From Pseudomonas kermanshahensis (GTDB lineage: Bacteria; Pseudomonadota; Gammaproteobacteria; Pseudomonadales; Pseudomonadaceae), in NCBI RefSeq assembly GCF_014269205.2, contig NZ_JABWRY020000001.1, positions 5,318,001-5,382,000 of the forward strand: 64,000 nucleotides of DNA, given 5' to 3'. Shown here piece after piece: positions 41,661 to 50,365 of the stretch; position 1 is the stretch's first letter, and every line of letters starts with the position of its first letter. The notes under the pieces were generated by a model. The model searched no databases. It had not been told where the DNA came from and saw only the letters and a program-made list of their open reading frames with translations. The position numbers were made by a program, and so were the translations under genes.

Positions 41661-41724
41661 CATGGACAACCAAAATATTTGGACCTGTTCGCTCCTGGCT
41701 TGAGTTGTGCGGTGGTGCATAGAC

Positions 41725-41941
41725 CGAGCGCCGCCCGCGCGGCGCATCGCGAGCAACGCTCGCTCCTACGTTTGTTTCGGGCCAATTATTCCTGGGGCAA
41801 ACGCGCGCGACCGCCTTGTTTGTTCGACGCGATATCGCGCCATGCGCAAAGGCGATCGCGTGCGTCTGTTACAGGTGTTACTGGCCAAAAACAAACGTAG
41901 GAGCGAGCGTTGCTCGCGATGCGCCGCGCGGGCGGCGCTCG
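41725..41941. repeat. 53-bp perfect inverted repeat, divergent REP-like pair
   Basis: Positions 41725-41777 and 41889-41941 are exact reverse complements over 53 bases with a 111-base spacer. Each arm reads CGTAGGAGCG, then a hairpin (AGCGTTGCTCGCG), then a second hairpin (GCCGCGCGGGCGGC). This is the same layout as the common REP (GTAGGAGCG, stem 1, CGCGAA, stem 2) but with changed stem sequences. It fills most of the gap between hutD and the hutU promoter, which contains no gene. Confidence 0.85.
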
Positions 41942-41975
41942 ATCTCACAGGCGCCAAAAATCTACTGGCGAGCCC

Positions 41976-42548
41976 TCAGCGCGCTGTCAGCTCTATCAGG
42001 CAAAAACGCCCCTGAACCTCCAGCCCCAGCAACTCATCGTTACCCTCAAGCCGCAGGCAGTCATACAACCCCAGCCGCTGCATCTCACGCCCCGCCATTG
42101 CCACTTCGACCTGGCTACTGGACGCAAACAACAACAGCGTCGACGCCGAGCTGAACAGCCGGTGGGTACCATCGAGCCACTGCAACCGCGCCCGATACCG
42201 CTGCGGCGAATAGATCAGGTTGAAATCACGAATCGCCCCACCTAGCAGCTTGCAACTGACCTGGCTTTCGCCAGCAAACGCAAAGGCATCGAACGGCAAC
42301 AGCGGCCGACTGGCCTGGCCATCGACCAACAGGCGCATGCCATCACCCTCCAGCACGGTGATGATCCGCTGGTAACCGGTGAACGACGAGAACCCGCCTG
42401 ACTCTTCGATATCGGCAATCGACAGACGCCAGCCGAACCCATCGAGGCCCTCGCCACTGTCGCGGGTGATTTCCTCGGTAAAGCCACCGCCGTTCTTCCA
42501 CGGCATGCGCGGGTACCCCTGCGCACGCAACACCTGCATCTGGCTCAT
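41976..42548 (-). CDS. hutD: HutD family protein
   Basis: The 190-residue cupin-like protein of the HutD family begins MSQMQVLRAQGYPRMPWKNGGGFTEEI, with the RMPWKNGGG family signature. Its exact function is unsettled; in pseudomonads it has been proposed to limit hut expression, acting as a governor of induction. Its ATG overlaps the hutC stop by four bases, so hutC and hutD are coupled. Confidence 0.9.
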   Translation of the reverse strand: MSQMQVLRAQGYPRMPWKNGGGFTEEITRDSGEGLDGFGWRLSIADIEESGGFSSFTGYQRIITVLEGDGMRLLVDGQASRPLLPFDAFAFAGESQVSCKLLGGAIRDFNLIYSPQRYRARLQWLDGTHRLFSSASTLLLFASSSQVEVAMAGREMQRLGLYDCLRLEGNDELLGLEVQGRFCLIELTAR

Positions 42549-43291
42549 TTGCTGAAACGTCCTTCAAGGCGATGACGGGAACCGGGGTGGATCAACCGCG
42601 CAGCGGTGACCGGCTGGCGACCGGACCAGGTGCGGCGGCGAATCAGCAGGCATGGCTCGCCCCGCTCGATCTGCAGCAACTGGCACTCGTGCGGCTCGGC
42701 TAGGATCGCCTCGACCACGTGCTCACCCTCGGTCAACGGGGCGACTTGGGACAAGTAGGCGTAAGGCGTCTGCCGGGTGAAATCCTGCTTGAGGTAATCA
42801 GGGGCGATCGCTGCGTTGACGTAGCGGTCCTCGATTTGCACCGGGATGCCATTTTCGTAGTGCACGATCAGCGAATGGAACACCCGCTGGCCTTCGCGCA
42901 TGTCCAGCGCCAGTGCGCGCTCGGAGCCGGCCGCTTCTTCGGTAAGGGTGATCACCTGGCAGCTATGCTGGTGGCCACGCCCGGCAATTTCGTCGGCGAT
43001 GTTGTTGACCTCGAACAGCGCCGAGCGGCTCTTGGGCTCGGCGACGAACGTGCCGACCCCTTGCATGCGCACCAGCAAACCTTCGGCCGTGAGCTCACGC
43101 AGGGCGCGGTTGATGGTCATGCGGCTGAAGCCCAATTGGCTGACCAGTTCGCTTTCCGAAGGGACCCGGTGATGAGGCGGCCAGCTGCCGTTGTCGATGT
43201 GCTGGATGATCATCTGTTTGACCCGCGCGTACAGCGGCGCCGGGCCCTCGCCCATCTGGGCAACCAGCGCGGAGACAGGAGGTGTCGGCAC
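42545..43291 (-). CDS. hutC: Histidine utilisation repressor HutC (GntR/UTRA)
   Basis: The 248-residue regulator has an N-terminal GntR winged helix (residues 15-85, with the typical VPSESELVSQLGFSRMTINRALRELTAEGLL) and a C-terminal UTRA effector domain that binds urocanate. It starts with GTG, with AAGGA nine bases upstream. It is divergent from hutF with a shared operator region, so it probably represses hutF, the hut operon and itself. Confidence 0.95.
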   Translation of the reverse strand: MPTPPVSALVAQMGEGPAPLYARVKQMIIQHIDNGSWPPHHRVPSESELVSQLGFSRMTINRALRELTAEGLLVRMQGVGTFVAEPKSRSALFEVNNIADEIAGRGHQHSCQVITLTEEAAGSERALALDMREGQRVFHSLIVHYENGIPVQIEDRYVNAAIAPDYLKQDFTRQTPYAYLSQVAPLTEGEHVVEAILAEPHECQLLQIERGEPCLLIRRRTWSGRQPVTAARLIHPGSRHRLEGRFSK

Positions 43292-43361
43292 GGCGTTGGA
43301 TCCTTGTGCGATTGAATGAGCGGTAGCTTGCCGCAGTTTACCCGGCAGGCAAACGCCTGTA

Positions 43362-43375
43362 TATGTATATACAAG
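43362..43375. promoter_or_regulatory. HutC-type operator in the hutC-hutF intergenic region
   Basis: TATGTATATACAAG, with the perfect core palindrome TGTATATACA at 43364-43373, closely matches the site in front of hutU. It lies 24 bases upstream of the hutF ATG and 71 bases from the hutC start, well placed to control both. Confidence 0.65.
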
Positions 43376-43398
43376 TTAACAATAACAGGATTTCACCG

Positions 43399-44763
43399 AT
43401 GTCCGCCTACTTCGCCGAACGTGCCCTGCTGCCCAATGGGTGGGCCAGCAATGTCCGAATCGAGGTCGCCAGCGATGGCAACGTGGCCCGTATCGAGCCC
43501 GATGCTTCGGCCGAAGGCGCCGAACGGCTGGCCGGCCCGCTGCTGCCGGGCATGCCCAACCTGCATTCCCATGCGTTTCAACGTGCCATGGCAGGGCTGG
43601 CGGAAGTGGCGGGCAACCCCAACGACAGCTTCTGGACCTGGCGTGACCTGATGTACCGCCTGGTGGGCCAGATCACCCCGGAGCAACTGCAGGTCATCGC
43701 CCGCCAGCTGTATATCGAGATGCTCAAGGCCGGCTACACCTCGGTGGCCGAATTCCATTACGTGCACCACGACCAGGCTGGCAAGGCCTACGCTGACCCT
43801 GCCGAACTGTCCCGGCGCATCAGCGCGGCGGCAGCCAGCAGCGGCATTGGCCTGACCCTGCTGCCGGTGCTCTACAGCCACGCCGGTTTCGGCGGCCAGG
43901 CTCCGAACGAAGGGCAACGGCGGTTCATCAACTCCACCGAGCAGTACCTGCGCCTGCAGGCACTACTCGCCCCCCTGCTGGCCGCGCAGCCCGCACAGCA
44001 ACTGGGCCTGTGCTTCCACTCGCTACGGGCGGTCACGCCAGGGCAGATCGCCCATGTGCTGGAGGCTGGCAGCCCGCACAGCCCGGTGCATATCCACATT
44101 GCCGAACAACAGAAGGAAGTCGACGACTGCCTGGCCTGGAGCGGCCGCCGCCCGCTGCAGTGGCTGTACGAACATGTCGACGTGAACGCGCGCTGGTGCC
44201 TGGTGCATGCCACCCATGCCGAAGCCGATGAAGTTACCGCCATGGCCCGCAGTGGCGCCGTGGCAGGCCTGTGCCTGACCACCGAGGCCAACCTGGGCGA
44301 CGGTATCTTCCCGGCGGTGGAGTACCTGGCACAAGGTGGGCGCATGGGCATTGGCTCGGACAGCCATGTGTCGCTCAGCGTGGTGGAGGAGCTGCGGTGG
44401 CTGGAGTATGGCCAGCGGCTACGCGATCAACGGCGCAACCGGTTGTACCGCAGCGACCAACCGATGGTCGGCCGCACGCTGTATGACGCGGCCTTGAGCG
44501 GCGGTGCCCAGGCACTTGGGCAAGCGGTCGGCCAGTTGGCAGTGGGCAAGCGAGCCGATTGGCTGGTGCTCGACGGGCAGGACCCGTACATCGCTACGGC
44601 AAAGGACGATGCGATTCTCAACCGCTGGCTGTTCGCGGGCGGCGATCGCCAGGTGCGCGATGTGATGGTCAACGGGCAATGGGTAGTGCGCCAGGGGCGC
44701 CATGCGCAGGAAGAGGAAAGCGCGCGAGCGTTCGTCGAGGTTTTGCGTCAACTGCTCAATTGA
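43399..44763 (+). CDS. hutF: Formimidoylglutamate deiminase HutF
   Basis: The 454-residue amidohydrolase converts N-formimidoylglutamate to N-formylglutamate and ammonia. Metal ligands appear in PNLHSHAFQRAM, HIHIAEQQKE, LVHATHA and GIGSDSHVS. Together with hutG it defines the five-step (formylglutamate) branch. I use the ATG at 43399 with a CAGGA site; the longer frame to 43363 overlaps the operator. Confidence 0.96.
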   Translation: MSAYFAERALLPNGWASNVRIEVASDGNVARIEPDASAEGAERLAGPLLPGMPNLHSHAFQRAMAGLAEVAGNPNDSFWTWRDLMYRLVGQITPEQLQVIARQLYIEMLKAGYTSVAEFHYVHHDQAGKAYADPAELSRRISAAAASSGIGLTLLPVLYSHAGFGGQAPNEGQRRFINSTEQYLRLQALLAPLLAAQPAQQLGLCFHSLRAVTPGQIAHVLEAGSPHSPVHIHIAEQQKEVDDCLAWSGRRPLQWLYEHVDVNARWCLVHATHAEADEVTAMARSGAVAGLCLTTEANLGDGIFPAVEYLAQGGRMGIGSDSHVSLSVVEELRWLEYGQRLRDQRRNRLYRSDQPMVGRTLYDAALSGGAQALGQAVGQLAVGKRADWLVLDGQDPYIATAKDDAILNRWLFAGGDRQVRDVMVNGQWVVRQGRHAQEEESARAFVEVLRQLLN

Positions 44764-44766
44764 GGG

Positions 44767-44791
44767 TAGGCGCAGCCTTGTGCTGCGCCTA
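44767..44791. terminator. Convergent hairpin downstream of hutF
   Basis: TAGGCGCAGC (44767-44776) and GCTGCGCCTA (44782-44791) form a perfect 10-bp stem in the short gap between hutF and the lipocalin gene. It lacks a T tract, and the CGCAGCCTTGTGCTGCG core looks like half of a REP. Confidence 0.5.
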
Positions 44792-44811
44792 ACCACACAG
44801 CGTGAATGGCA

Positions 44812-45384
44812 TCAATGAGACTTGACGATCTGCTGGTCAGCCGTGCGCCAGATCAGCCGGCTGGTGTCATACCCCTGCTGCCGTGCCTTGGCCAGCAAGC
44901 TTTCGCGCTGCCAGGCTGGCAGGCTCGGTGTACGGGACAGGATCCACAGGTATTTGCGGTCCGGGCTGCCGACGATCGCCGTGTGGTAGCGGTCGTCCAC
45001 GTACAGAATCCAGTACTCGCCTCTCGCCACACCCGGCACCAGGCGCGTGAACCAGTTATCGAACTCGACCCACAGCTTGTCGGTATGCCCCGGCTCCTGG
45101 ATGTTGGCATGCCCCTCGGCGCGCAGCCATTCGTCACCGATCGTGCGGCAACGATTGAGCACGCCAAACGTGCCGTCCTGCTTCAGGTTGTAATGCGCCT
45201 CGGACTGCTCGCAGCCCTCCTGGTAACGCATCGGCAGGCGCGCCAGCTCGTACCATTTGCCCTGGTAGCGCTTGAGGTCGACATTGCCGGCGGTTTTCGG
45301 CGCCAGCGGGTCATGTGCAGATGTGGCGCAGCCGCCCAGCAGCATCACCAGGCATAACCCCAGCAGCAGGTGGACACGCCTCAT
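44812..45384 (-). CDS. Outer-membrane lipocalin lipoprotein (Blc-like)
   Basis: The 190-residue protein has a lipoprotein signal (MRRVHLLLGLCLVMLLGGC, lipobox LGGC, lipidated Cys near residue 19) followed by a lipocalin barrel with the signature RYQGKWYELARLPMRYQ and the later RTPSLPAWQRESLL region typical of Blc. Blc-type lipocalins bind lysophospholipids in the outer membrane. The ATG at 45384 lies in an ATGA overlap with the preceding small lipoprotein gene; the longer frame to 45882 is spurious. Confidence 0.9.
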   Translation of the reverse strand: MRRVHLLLGLCLVMLLGGCATSAHDPLAPKTAGNVDLKRYQGKWYELARLPMRYQEGCEQSEAHYNLKQDGTFGVLNRCRTIGDEWLRAEGHANIQEPGHTDKLWVEFDNWFTRLVPGVARGEYWILYVDDRYHTAIVGSPDRKYLWILSRTPSLPAWQRESLLAKARQQGYDTSRLIWRTADQQIVKSH

Positions 45385-45635
45385 TTGAGGCCCTGCCCTG
45401 AATACATCAGTACCTTGTCGGCCGCGTATTGCACGCTGATAAAGCTCTTCTCGTCCCCCCAGGTACAGCTGCTCATGCCCAGTGCGCCAGAGCACTCGGT
45501 GGGCGTGCCGAGCAGTTGCTCGACCTCGGCCTTGTTCATACCGGCCTTGAGCTTGGAATAGTTTTCCTGGTTGATCTTGCTGCACGCGGTCAGAACGACG
45601 CACAGGGACAACAGGGCGAGGGAACGCAACGACAT
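45381..45635 (-). CDS. Small lipoprotein, BamE/SmpA-like fold
   Basis: The 84-residue lipoprotein has signal MSLRSLALLSLCVVLTAC with lipobox LTAC. The mature part KINQENYSKLKAGMNKAEVEQLLGTPTECS matches the short helix-turn-strand pattern of BamE/SmpA-related (and DUF3862-like) proteins. AGGAG precedes the ATG by eight bases. It is coupled to the lipocalin gene by a 4-base overlap. Function unknown. Confidence 0.82.
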   Translation of the reverse strand: MSLRSLALLSLCVVLTACSKINQENYSKLKAGMNKAEVEQLLGTPTECSGALGMSSCTWGDEKSFISVQYAADKVLMYSGQGLK

Positions 45636-45770
45636 GAAGGACACTCCTGAACAGGGGATACAGGCGAGTGGCCTGCAGTGACCTTCGACGGGAAAATCCC
45701 TCCCTGGTTCCCTGCCCTCCCCCCTTTTCACCTACACCATTGGTCGGCTGGCCAACGGCAGGCACAAAAA

Positions 45771-45798
45771 AACCGCGCCTGCAGATGCAGGCGCGGTT
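45771..45798 (-). terminator. Strong terminator downstream of the DUF924 gene
   Basis: AACCGCGCCTGC (45771-45782) and GCAGGCGCGGTT (45787-45798) form a perfect 12-bp stem with a 4-base loop, with a run of A/T on both sides. It ends the fbp-DUF924 unit and insulates it from the lipoprotein operon. Confidence 0.9.
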
Positions 45799-45838
45799 TT
45801 TGTGTCGCGACAGGCCTGCGCAGCAGGCCCAGTGGCAA

Positions 45839-46435
45839 TCAGAACCTGGAGCCAGGCTCCAGCAAAAAGTCCATCTCTTCACTGGTGCTCGGCCGCTCCA
45901 GCATCAGGTTGCGGTGCGGGAAACGCCCGAACCGGGCAATCACCCGCTGGTGCTGCTCGGCGTAGTCGAGGAACCCCTCGAACAACCGGCGATTGGCCTC
46001 CGGTTGCTCGTCCAGCAGCACCTGGTAACGCTCGACGCACAGGTTTTGCCAGTCCAGCACCTCGGCATGCTCCAGCACCAACAGCACGAACACCCGCTGG
46101 ATCGGCAGCAACTGGTAATCCCAGGCTTTTTGCAGGCCCTGCATGGCCACCACCTGGGCACGCCGGTCGCCTTCGAAGGCGCGCGGCGTGTCGCGGTAGA
46201 TCATGCGTGGCAGCTGGTCCAGCAGGATCAGCAGGCCGAGCCAGCCTTGCGGGCTCTGCTGCCACTCATCGAGCCCGCCCGCCAGGGCGTGCTCGACCAA
46301 GTCGCCAAACAGCGCCTGGGCCTCGGCATCGTGATGCTTGCCGAACCACAGCGTGCTCTTCTCGTCAGCCACGGCCTGGGGACTGGTGCCCCAACCGAAC
46401 CACCACTCCAGCAACGGCTGCCAAGGTGCGAGCAT
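45839..46435 (-). CDS. DUF924 family protein
   Basis: The 198-residue, largely helical protein begins MLAPWQPLLEWWFGW. It has the family segments LDQLPRMIYRDTPRAFEGD and FGRFPHRN typical of DUF924 (TPR-like fold, function unknown). It starts three bases after the fbp stop, so the two are co-transcribed. Gluconeogenic association is by neighbourhood only. Confidence 0.85.
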   Translation of the reverse strand: MLAPWQPLLEWWFGWGTSPQAVADEKSTLWFGKHHDAEAQALFGDLVEHALAGGLDEWQQSPQGWLGLLILLDQLPRMIYRDTPRAFEGDRRAQVVAMQGLQKAWDYQLLPIQRVFVLLVLEHAEVLDWQNLCVERYQVLLDEQPEANRRLFEGFLDYAEQHQRVIARFGRFPHRNLMLERPSTSEEMDFLLEPGSRF

Positions 46436-46438
46436 GAC

Positions 46439-47449
46439 TTACTCCTTGTGATACGCGGTGACGCGCTCGACCTCTTCCTTCGAGCCGAGGATGACCGACA
46501 CGCGCTGGTGCAGGCTCTCTGGCTTGATGTCGAGGATACGATCGTAACCATTGGTGGATGCGCCGCCCGCCTGCTCGATGATGAACGACATCGGGTTGGC
46601 TTCGTACATCAGGCGCAGCTTGCCCGGCTTGCTCGGGTCGCGAGCGTCACGCGGGTACATGAACAGACCGCCACGGGTCAGGATGCGGTGCACGTCGGCG
46701 ACCATCGAGGCGATCCAACGCATGTTGTAGTTCTTTTTCAGCGGACCGGTTTCACCGGCCAGCAGTTCGTCCACGTAACGCTGTACCGGGGCTTCCCAGT
46801 GGCGCTGGTTGGACATGTTGATGGCGAATTCGGCGGTGGTGGCCGGTACCTGGATGTTTTCGTGGGTCAGGACGAAGCTGCCCAGTTCGCGGTCCAGGGT
46901 GAAGCCTTTGACGCCATTGCCCAGGGTCAGGATCAGCATGGTCTGCGGGCCGTAGATGGCATAACCGGCAGCAACCTGCTCGGTGCCTGGCTGCAGGAAC
47001 GCTTCTTCGTTGAGGCTTTCGTTCTGGCTCAGGTACTGATTAGGGCAACGCAGTACCGAGAAGATGGTGCCGACCGAAACGTTGACGTCGATGTTCGACG
47101 AGCCGTCCAGCGGGTCGAAGACCAGCAGGTAGGCGCCTTTGGGGTATTTGCCCGGGATCTGGTAGGCGTTGTCCATTTCTTCGGACGCCATGCCGGCCAG
47201 GTGGCCGCCCCACTCGTTGGCCTCCAGCAGGATGTCGTTGGAGATAACGTCCAGCTTCTTCTGTACTTCGCCTTGCACGTTTTCGGTGCCCATGCTGCCC
47301 AGTACGCCGCCCAGGGCGCCTTTGGACACGTGGTGGCTGATCTCTTTGCACGCGCGCGCCACCACTTCGATCAGGAAGCGCAGATCGGCAGGGGTATTGT
47401 TGCTGCGGGTCTGCTCAATCAGATAGCGACTCAGGGTAACGCGGGACAT
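46439..47449 (-). CDS. fbp: Class I fructose-1,6-bisphosphatase
   Basis: The 336-residue enzyme performs the irreversible gluconeogenic step from fructose-1,6-bisphosphate to fructose-6-phosphate. The metal-binding signature [14 protein letters not shown] is near residue 115, and [10 protein letters not shown] and [18 protein letters not shown] near the C-terminus form the sugar-phosphate site. Start and length are standard for pseudomonads, which need this enzyme because they lack a complete Embden-Meyerhof glycolysis. Confidence 0.96.
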   Translation of the reverse strand: MSRVTLSRYLIEQTRSNNTPADLRFLIEVVARACKEISHHVSKGALGGVLGSMGTENVQGEVQKKLDVISNDILLEANEWGGHLAGMASEEMDNAYQIPGKYPKGAYLLVFDPLDGSSNIDVNVSVGTIFSVLRCPNQYLSQNESLNEEAFLQPGTEQVAAGYAIYGPQTMLILTLGNGVKGFTLDRELGSFVLTHENIQVPATTAEFAINMSNQRHWEAPVQRYVDELLAGETGPLKKNYNMRWIASMVADVHRILTRGGLFMYPRDARDPSKPGKLRLMYEANPMSFIIEQAGGASTNGYDRILDIKPESLHQRVSVILGSKEEVERVTAYHKE

Positions 47450-47592
47450 GTATGGCTCCGAAATGGAAAGGGGGAGAAAAACCCCCGCAGTTTACAGGGA
47501 GAGTGCGATGCTAGCGAGTGATGAGACTCGCCTGGGCTGTCTGACGGCACAATAGGTCGGTAGTTCAGCCTTTGCCAGGCCGGCTGTCGACT

Positions 47593-47712
47593 GGGGCCGC
47601 GGTGCGCCCCATTCGCGGGCAAGCCCGCCCCTACAGGTTTTGCGCAGCCTTCAAGGCAACGCAGATCCTGTGGGAGCGGGCTTGCCCCGCGAATGGGCCG
47701 CACCGCGGCCCC
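47593..47712. repeat. REP pair between fbp and glgP
   Basis: GGGGCCGCGGTGCGCCCC then GCGGGCAAGCCCGCCCCTACAGG is mirrored by CCTGTGGGAGCGGGCTTGCC then GGGCCGCACCGCGGCCCC. The two halves are about 35 bases apart and sit just downstream of glgP and upstream of fbp. Confidence 0.85.
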
Positions 47713-47716
47713 CTGC

Positions 47717-50167
47717 TCAATCCAGTGCCTTCCAGATCTCCCCCGCATACTCCCGAATGGTCCGGTCCGACGAGAACCAGCCCATCTTTGCCGTGTTCAG
47801 CACCGCCATCCGCCACCATTCCTGCGGCGTATGCCACAGCTCCTCGACCCGCCGCTGAGCATCCCAGTAGGCATCGAAATCGGCGCACACCAGGAAGCGG
47901 TCATACGCCACCAGCCCATCGATCAACCCGGTATAGCGCGAGGGATCATCCGGCGAGAACACCCCGCTGCGAATCGACTGAAGCACATCGTTCAAGCGAC
48001 TTGACTCGGCAATCGCCACACTGGCGCCAAAATCCCCCGCTCGCCGCCGCGCCTCGACCTGCTGCGCCGTCAGGCCAAAGATGAACATGTTGTCGGCCCC
48101 CACGTGCTCGCACATCTCGACGTTGGCGCCGTCCAGTGTGCCAATGGTCAGCGCGCCATTGAGGCCGAACTTCATATTGCTGGTACCCGATGCTTCATAG
48201 CCGGCCGTGGAGATCTGCTCGGAAAGGTCCGCCGCCGGGATGATGCTTTCGGCCAGGCTGACGTTGTAGTTGGGCAGGAACACCACCTTGAGCAGGCCGC
48301 GCACGGTCGGGTCGTTGTTCACCACCCGAGCGATGTCGTTGGCCAATTTGATGATCAGCTTGGCCTGGTGATAGCTGGCCGCAGCCTTGCCGGAGAAAAT
48401 CTTCACCCTCGGCACCCAGTTGGTGCCCGGGTCGTTGCGTATGGCCTGGTACAAGGCCACGGTGTGCAACAGGTTGAGCAGTTGGCGCTTGTATTCGTGG
48501 ATGCGCTTGACCTGCACATCGAACAACGCCTCCGGGTTGACCGTCACGCCGATACGGTCCTGGATGATGCTGGCCAGGGCGCGCTTGCTGTGCAGGCGCT
48601 GGGCGGCGAATTGCTTGCGGAAGCTGCTCTTGTCGGCAAACGGCACCAGGTTGGCGAGCAACCCTTCCGGGTCATCCTTGAGCTCCGGGCCCAGCGCCTC
48701 AACCAGCATTTCGGTCAACTGCGGGTTGGACTGGTACAGCCAGCGCCGGAACGTGATGCCGTTGGTCTTGTTGTTGATCCGCTGCGGGTAGAGCTTGTGC
48801 AGCTCGGCGAACACCGTGCTCTTCATCAACTTACTGTGCAGTGCCGACACGCCGTTGACGCTGTGCGACCCCAGAAACGCCAGGTTGCCCATGCGGACCC
48901 GGCGGCCGTTTTCTTCCTCGATCAACGACACCGCCCGCAGCACGTCGAAGTCATGCAGACCTTTCGCGCGCAGGGCGTCGATATGGTAAGCGTTGATCAG
49001 GTAGATGATCTGCATGTGCCGCGGCAGCATGCGCTCCATCAGCGCCACCGGCCAGGTTTCCAGCGCCTCGGGCAGCAGGGTGTGGTTGGTGTAGGCCAGG
49101 GTGCCGACGGTCAGCTCCCAGGCCTTTTCCCACGGGATTTCATGCTGGTCGACCAGCAGGCGCATCAACTCGGCCACGGCAATCGACGGGTGCGTGTCGT
49201 TGAGCTGGATGGCCGCCGCATCGGGCAGGTTGAGCAAGTCCTTGTGCATGTTCAGGTGGCGTCGCAGCAGGTCCTGCAGCGAGGCCGAAACGAAGAAGTA
49301 TTCTTGGCGCAGGCGCAGTTCCTGCCCAGCCTCGGTGCTGTCGGCCGGGTAGAGAACGCGTGAGATGCTCTCGGCACGGGCCACTTCGGCGACCGCGCCC
49401 AGATGGTCACCGGCGTTGAAGCGCTCCAGGTGCAGCTCTTCCAGCGCCCGGGCACGCCACAGGCGCAAGGTGTTGACGCTGGCGCCACGCCAGCCGACCA
49501 CCGGCGTGTCATAGGCCACCGCGCGCACCGTCTCGCCAGGCCACCAGACTTGCCGTTGCTGGCCGTGGGTGTCTTGCACCGTTTCGACGCTGCCGCCGAA
49601 ACTGATCGGGTAGATTACCTCGGCGCGCTCGAACTCCCAGGGGTTGCCAAAGTCCAGCCAGTTTTCGGTCTGCTCCTGCTGCCAGCCATCGACCACCGCC
49701 TGGCGAAACAGGCCGTGCTCGTAGCGGATGCCGTAGCCGTGGGCGGCGATACCCAGGGTCGACATGCTTTCCATGAAACAAGCGGCGAGCCGCCCCAGGC
49801 CACCGTTGCCCAGCGCCGCATCCGGCTCGAGCAGGCGGATACGCTCCAGGTCGACATTCAGGCCATCAAGGGCTTCACGGGCGATGTCCAGCAAGCCCAG
49901 GTTGCTCAGGCTGTCGTACAGCAGCCGCCCGATGAGAAACTCCAGAGAAAGGTAATACACCCGCTTTTGACTGCGCCGGTAGGCCTGACGGGTGTGGTCC
50001 ATCCAGTGATCGACCATGTGATCACGCGCGGCCAGGGCAATGGCTTCGAACCAGTCATGGTCGAAGGCATGCTCGGGGTCCTTGCCGACCGCGTAGGTCA
50101 GCTTATCCAGTACAGCGGCGCGAAAATCGGCCACCTCGGCGTCACGTGCTTTGGGTTCCTGGGACAT
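47717..50167 (-). CDS. glgP: Glycogen/maltodextrin phosphorylase
   Basis: The 816-residue enzyme (from the ATG at 50167, GAGGA six bases upstream) releases glucose-1-phosphate from alpha-glucans. It shows EPDAALGNGGLGRLAACFMES near the N-terminus, the RIHEYKRQLLN motif, and the PLP-binding EASGTSNMKFGLNGALTIGT region with its Schiff-base Lys. It is transcribed alone; the other glycogen genes are not in the window. The frame to 50281 adds 38 residues with no support. Confidence 0.95.
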   Translation of the reverse strand: MSQEPKARDAEVADFRAAVLDKLTYAVGKDPEHAFDHDWFEAIALAARDHMVDHWMDHTRQAYRRSQKRVYYLSLEFLIGRLLYDSLSNLGLLDIAREALDGLNVDLERIRLLEPDAALGNGGLGRLAACFMESMSTLGIAAHGYGIRYEHGLFRQAVVDGWQQEQTENWLDFGNPWEFERAEVIYPISFGGSVETVQDTHGQQRQVWWPGETVRAVAYDTPVVGWRGASVNTLRLWRARALEELHLERFNAGDHLGAVAEVARAESISRVLYPADSTEAGQELRLRQEYFFVSASLQDLLRRHLNMHKDLLNLPDAAAIQLNDTHPSIAVAELMRLLVDQHEIPWEKAWELTVGTLAYTNHTLLPEALETWPVALMERMLPRHMQIIYLINAYHIDALRAKGLHDFDVLRAVSLIEEENGRRVRMGNLAFLGSHSVNGVSALHSKLMKSTVFAELHKLYPQRINNKTNGITFRRWLYQSNPQLTEMLVEALGPELKDDPEGLLANLVPFADKSSFRKQFAAQRLHSKRALASIIQDRIGVTVNPEALFDVQVKRIHEYKRQLLNLLHTVALYQAIRNDPGTNWVPRVKIFSGKAAASYHQAKLIIKLANDIARVVNNDPTVRGLLKVVFLPNYNVSLAESIIPAADLSEQISTAGYEASGTSNMKFGLNGALTIGTLDGANVEMCEHVGADNMFIFGLTAQQVEARRRAGDFGASVAIAESSRLNDVLQSIRSGVFSPDDPSRYTGLIDGLVAYDRFLVCADFDAYWDAQRRVEELWHTPQEWWRMAVLNTAKMGWFSSDRTIREYAGEIWKALD

Positions 50168-50298
50168 GCGGCATCCTCGGGCAAGTTGACGAATACGGAG
50201 GGAGAGTGAAGAGACTAGACCCTTCGACAGGGACTTACCGTTCCTGTTCGCAGTTTTCATGCCTGAACACTGAATCAACACCGTGAATCGGGCAAAAG

Positions 50299-50319
50299 GT
50301 TGTTCACAAATTGAACAAC
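50299..50319. promoter_or_regulatory. Perfect 8-5-8 palindrome in the glgP/ykgJ divergent promoter region
   Basis: GTTGTTCA (50299-50306), CAAAT, TGAACAAC (50312-50319). It overlaps a plausible -35 region (TTCACA at 50303-50308) followed after 16 bases by TATCAT (50325-50330) in front of the cysteine-cluster gene. It looks like an operator for a dimeric regulator that I cannot name. Confidence 0.45.
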
Positions 50320-50365
50320 TCCGGTATCATCGCGCGCCCCAAGCCCGTGATTCACCCCCATAACG

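Noticed and set aside
38204..41722. 1,172-codon open frame antisense to hutH and hutU
   Set aside because: It covers two certain genes in the opposite strand, has the Ala/Gly/Val/Gln-rich make-up of high-GC shadow frames, and has no ribosome-binding site or family resemblance.
41725..41941. 53-bp inverted repeat considered as the ends of an insertion sequence
   Set aside because: The 111-base interior has no transposase frame, and I see no target-site duplication; the arm layout fits a REP pair better.
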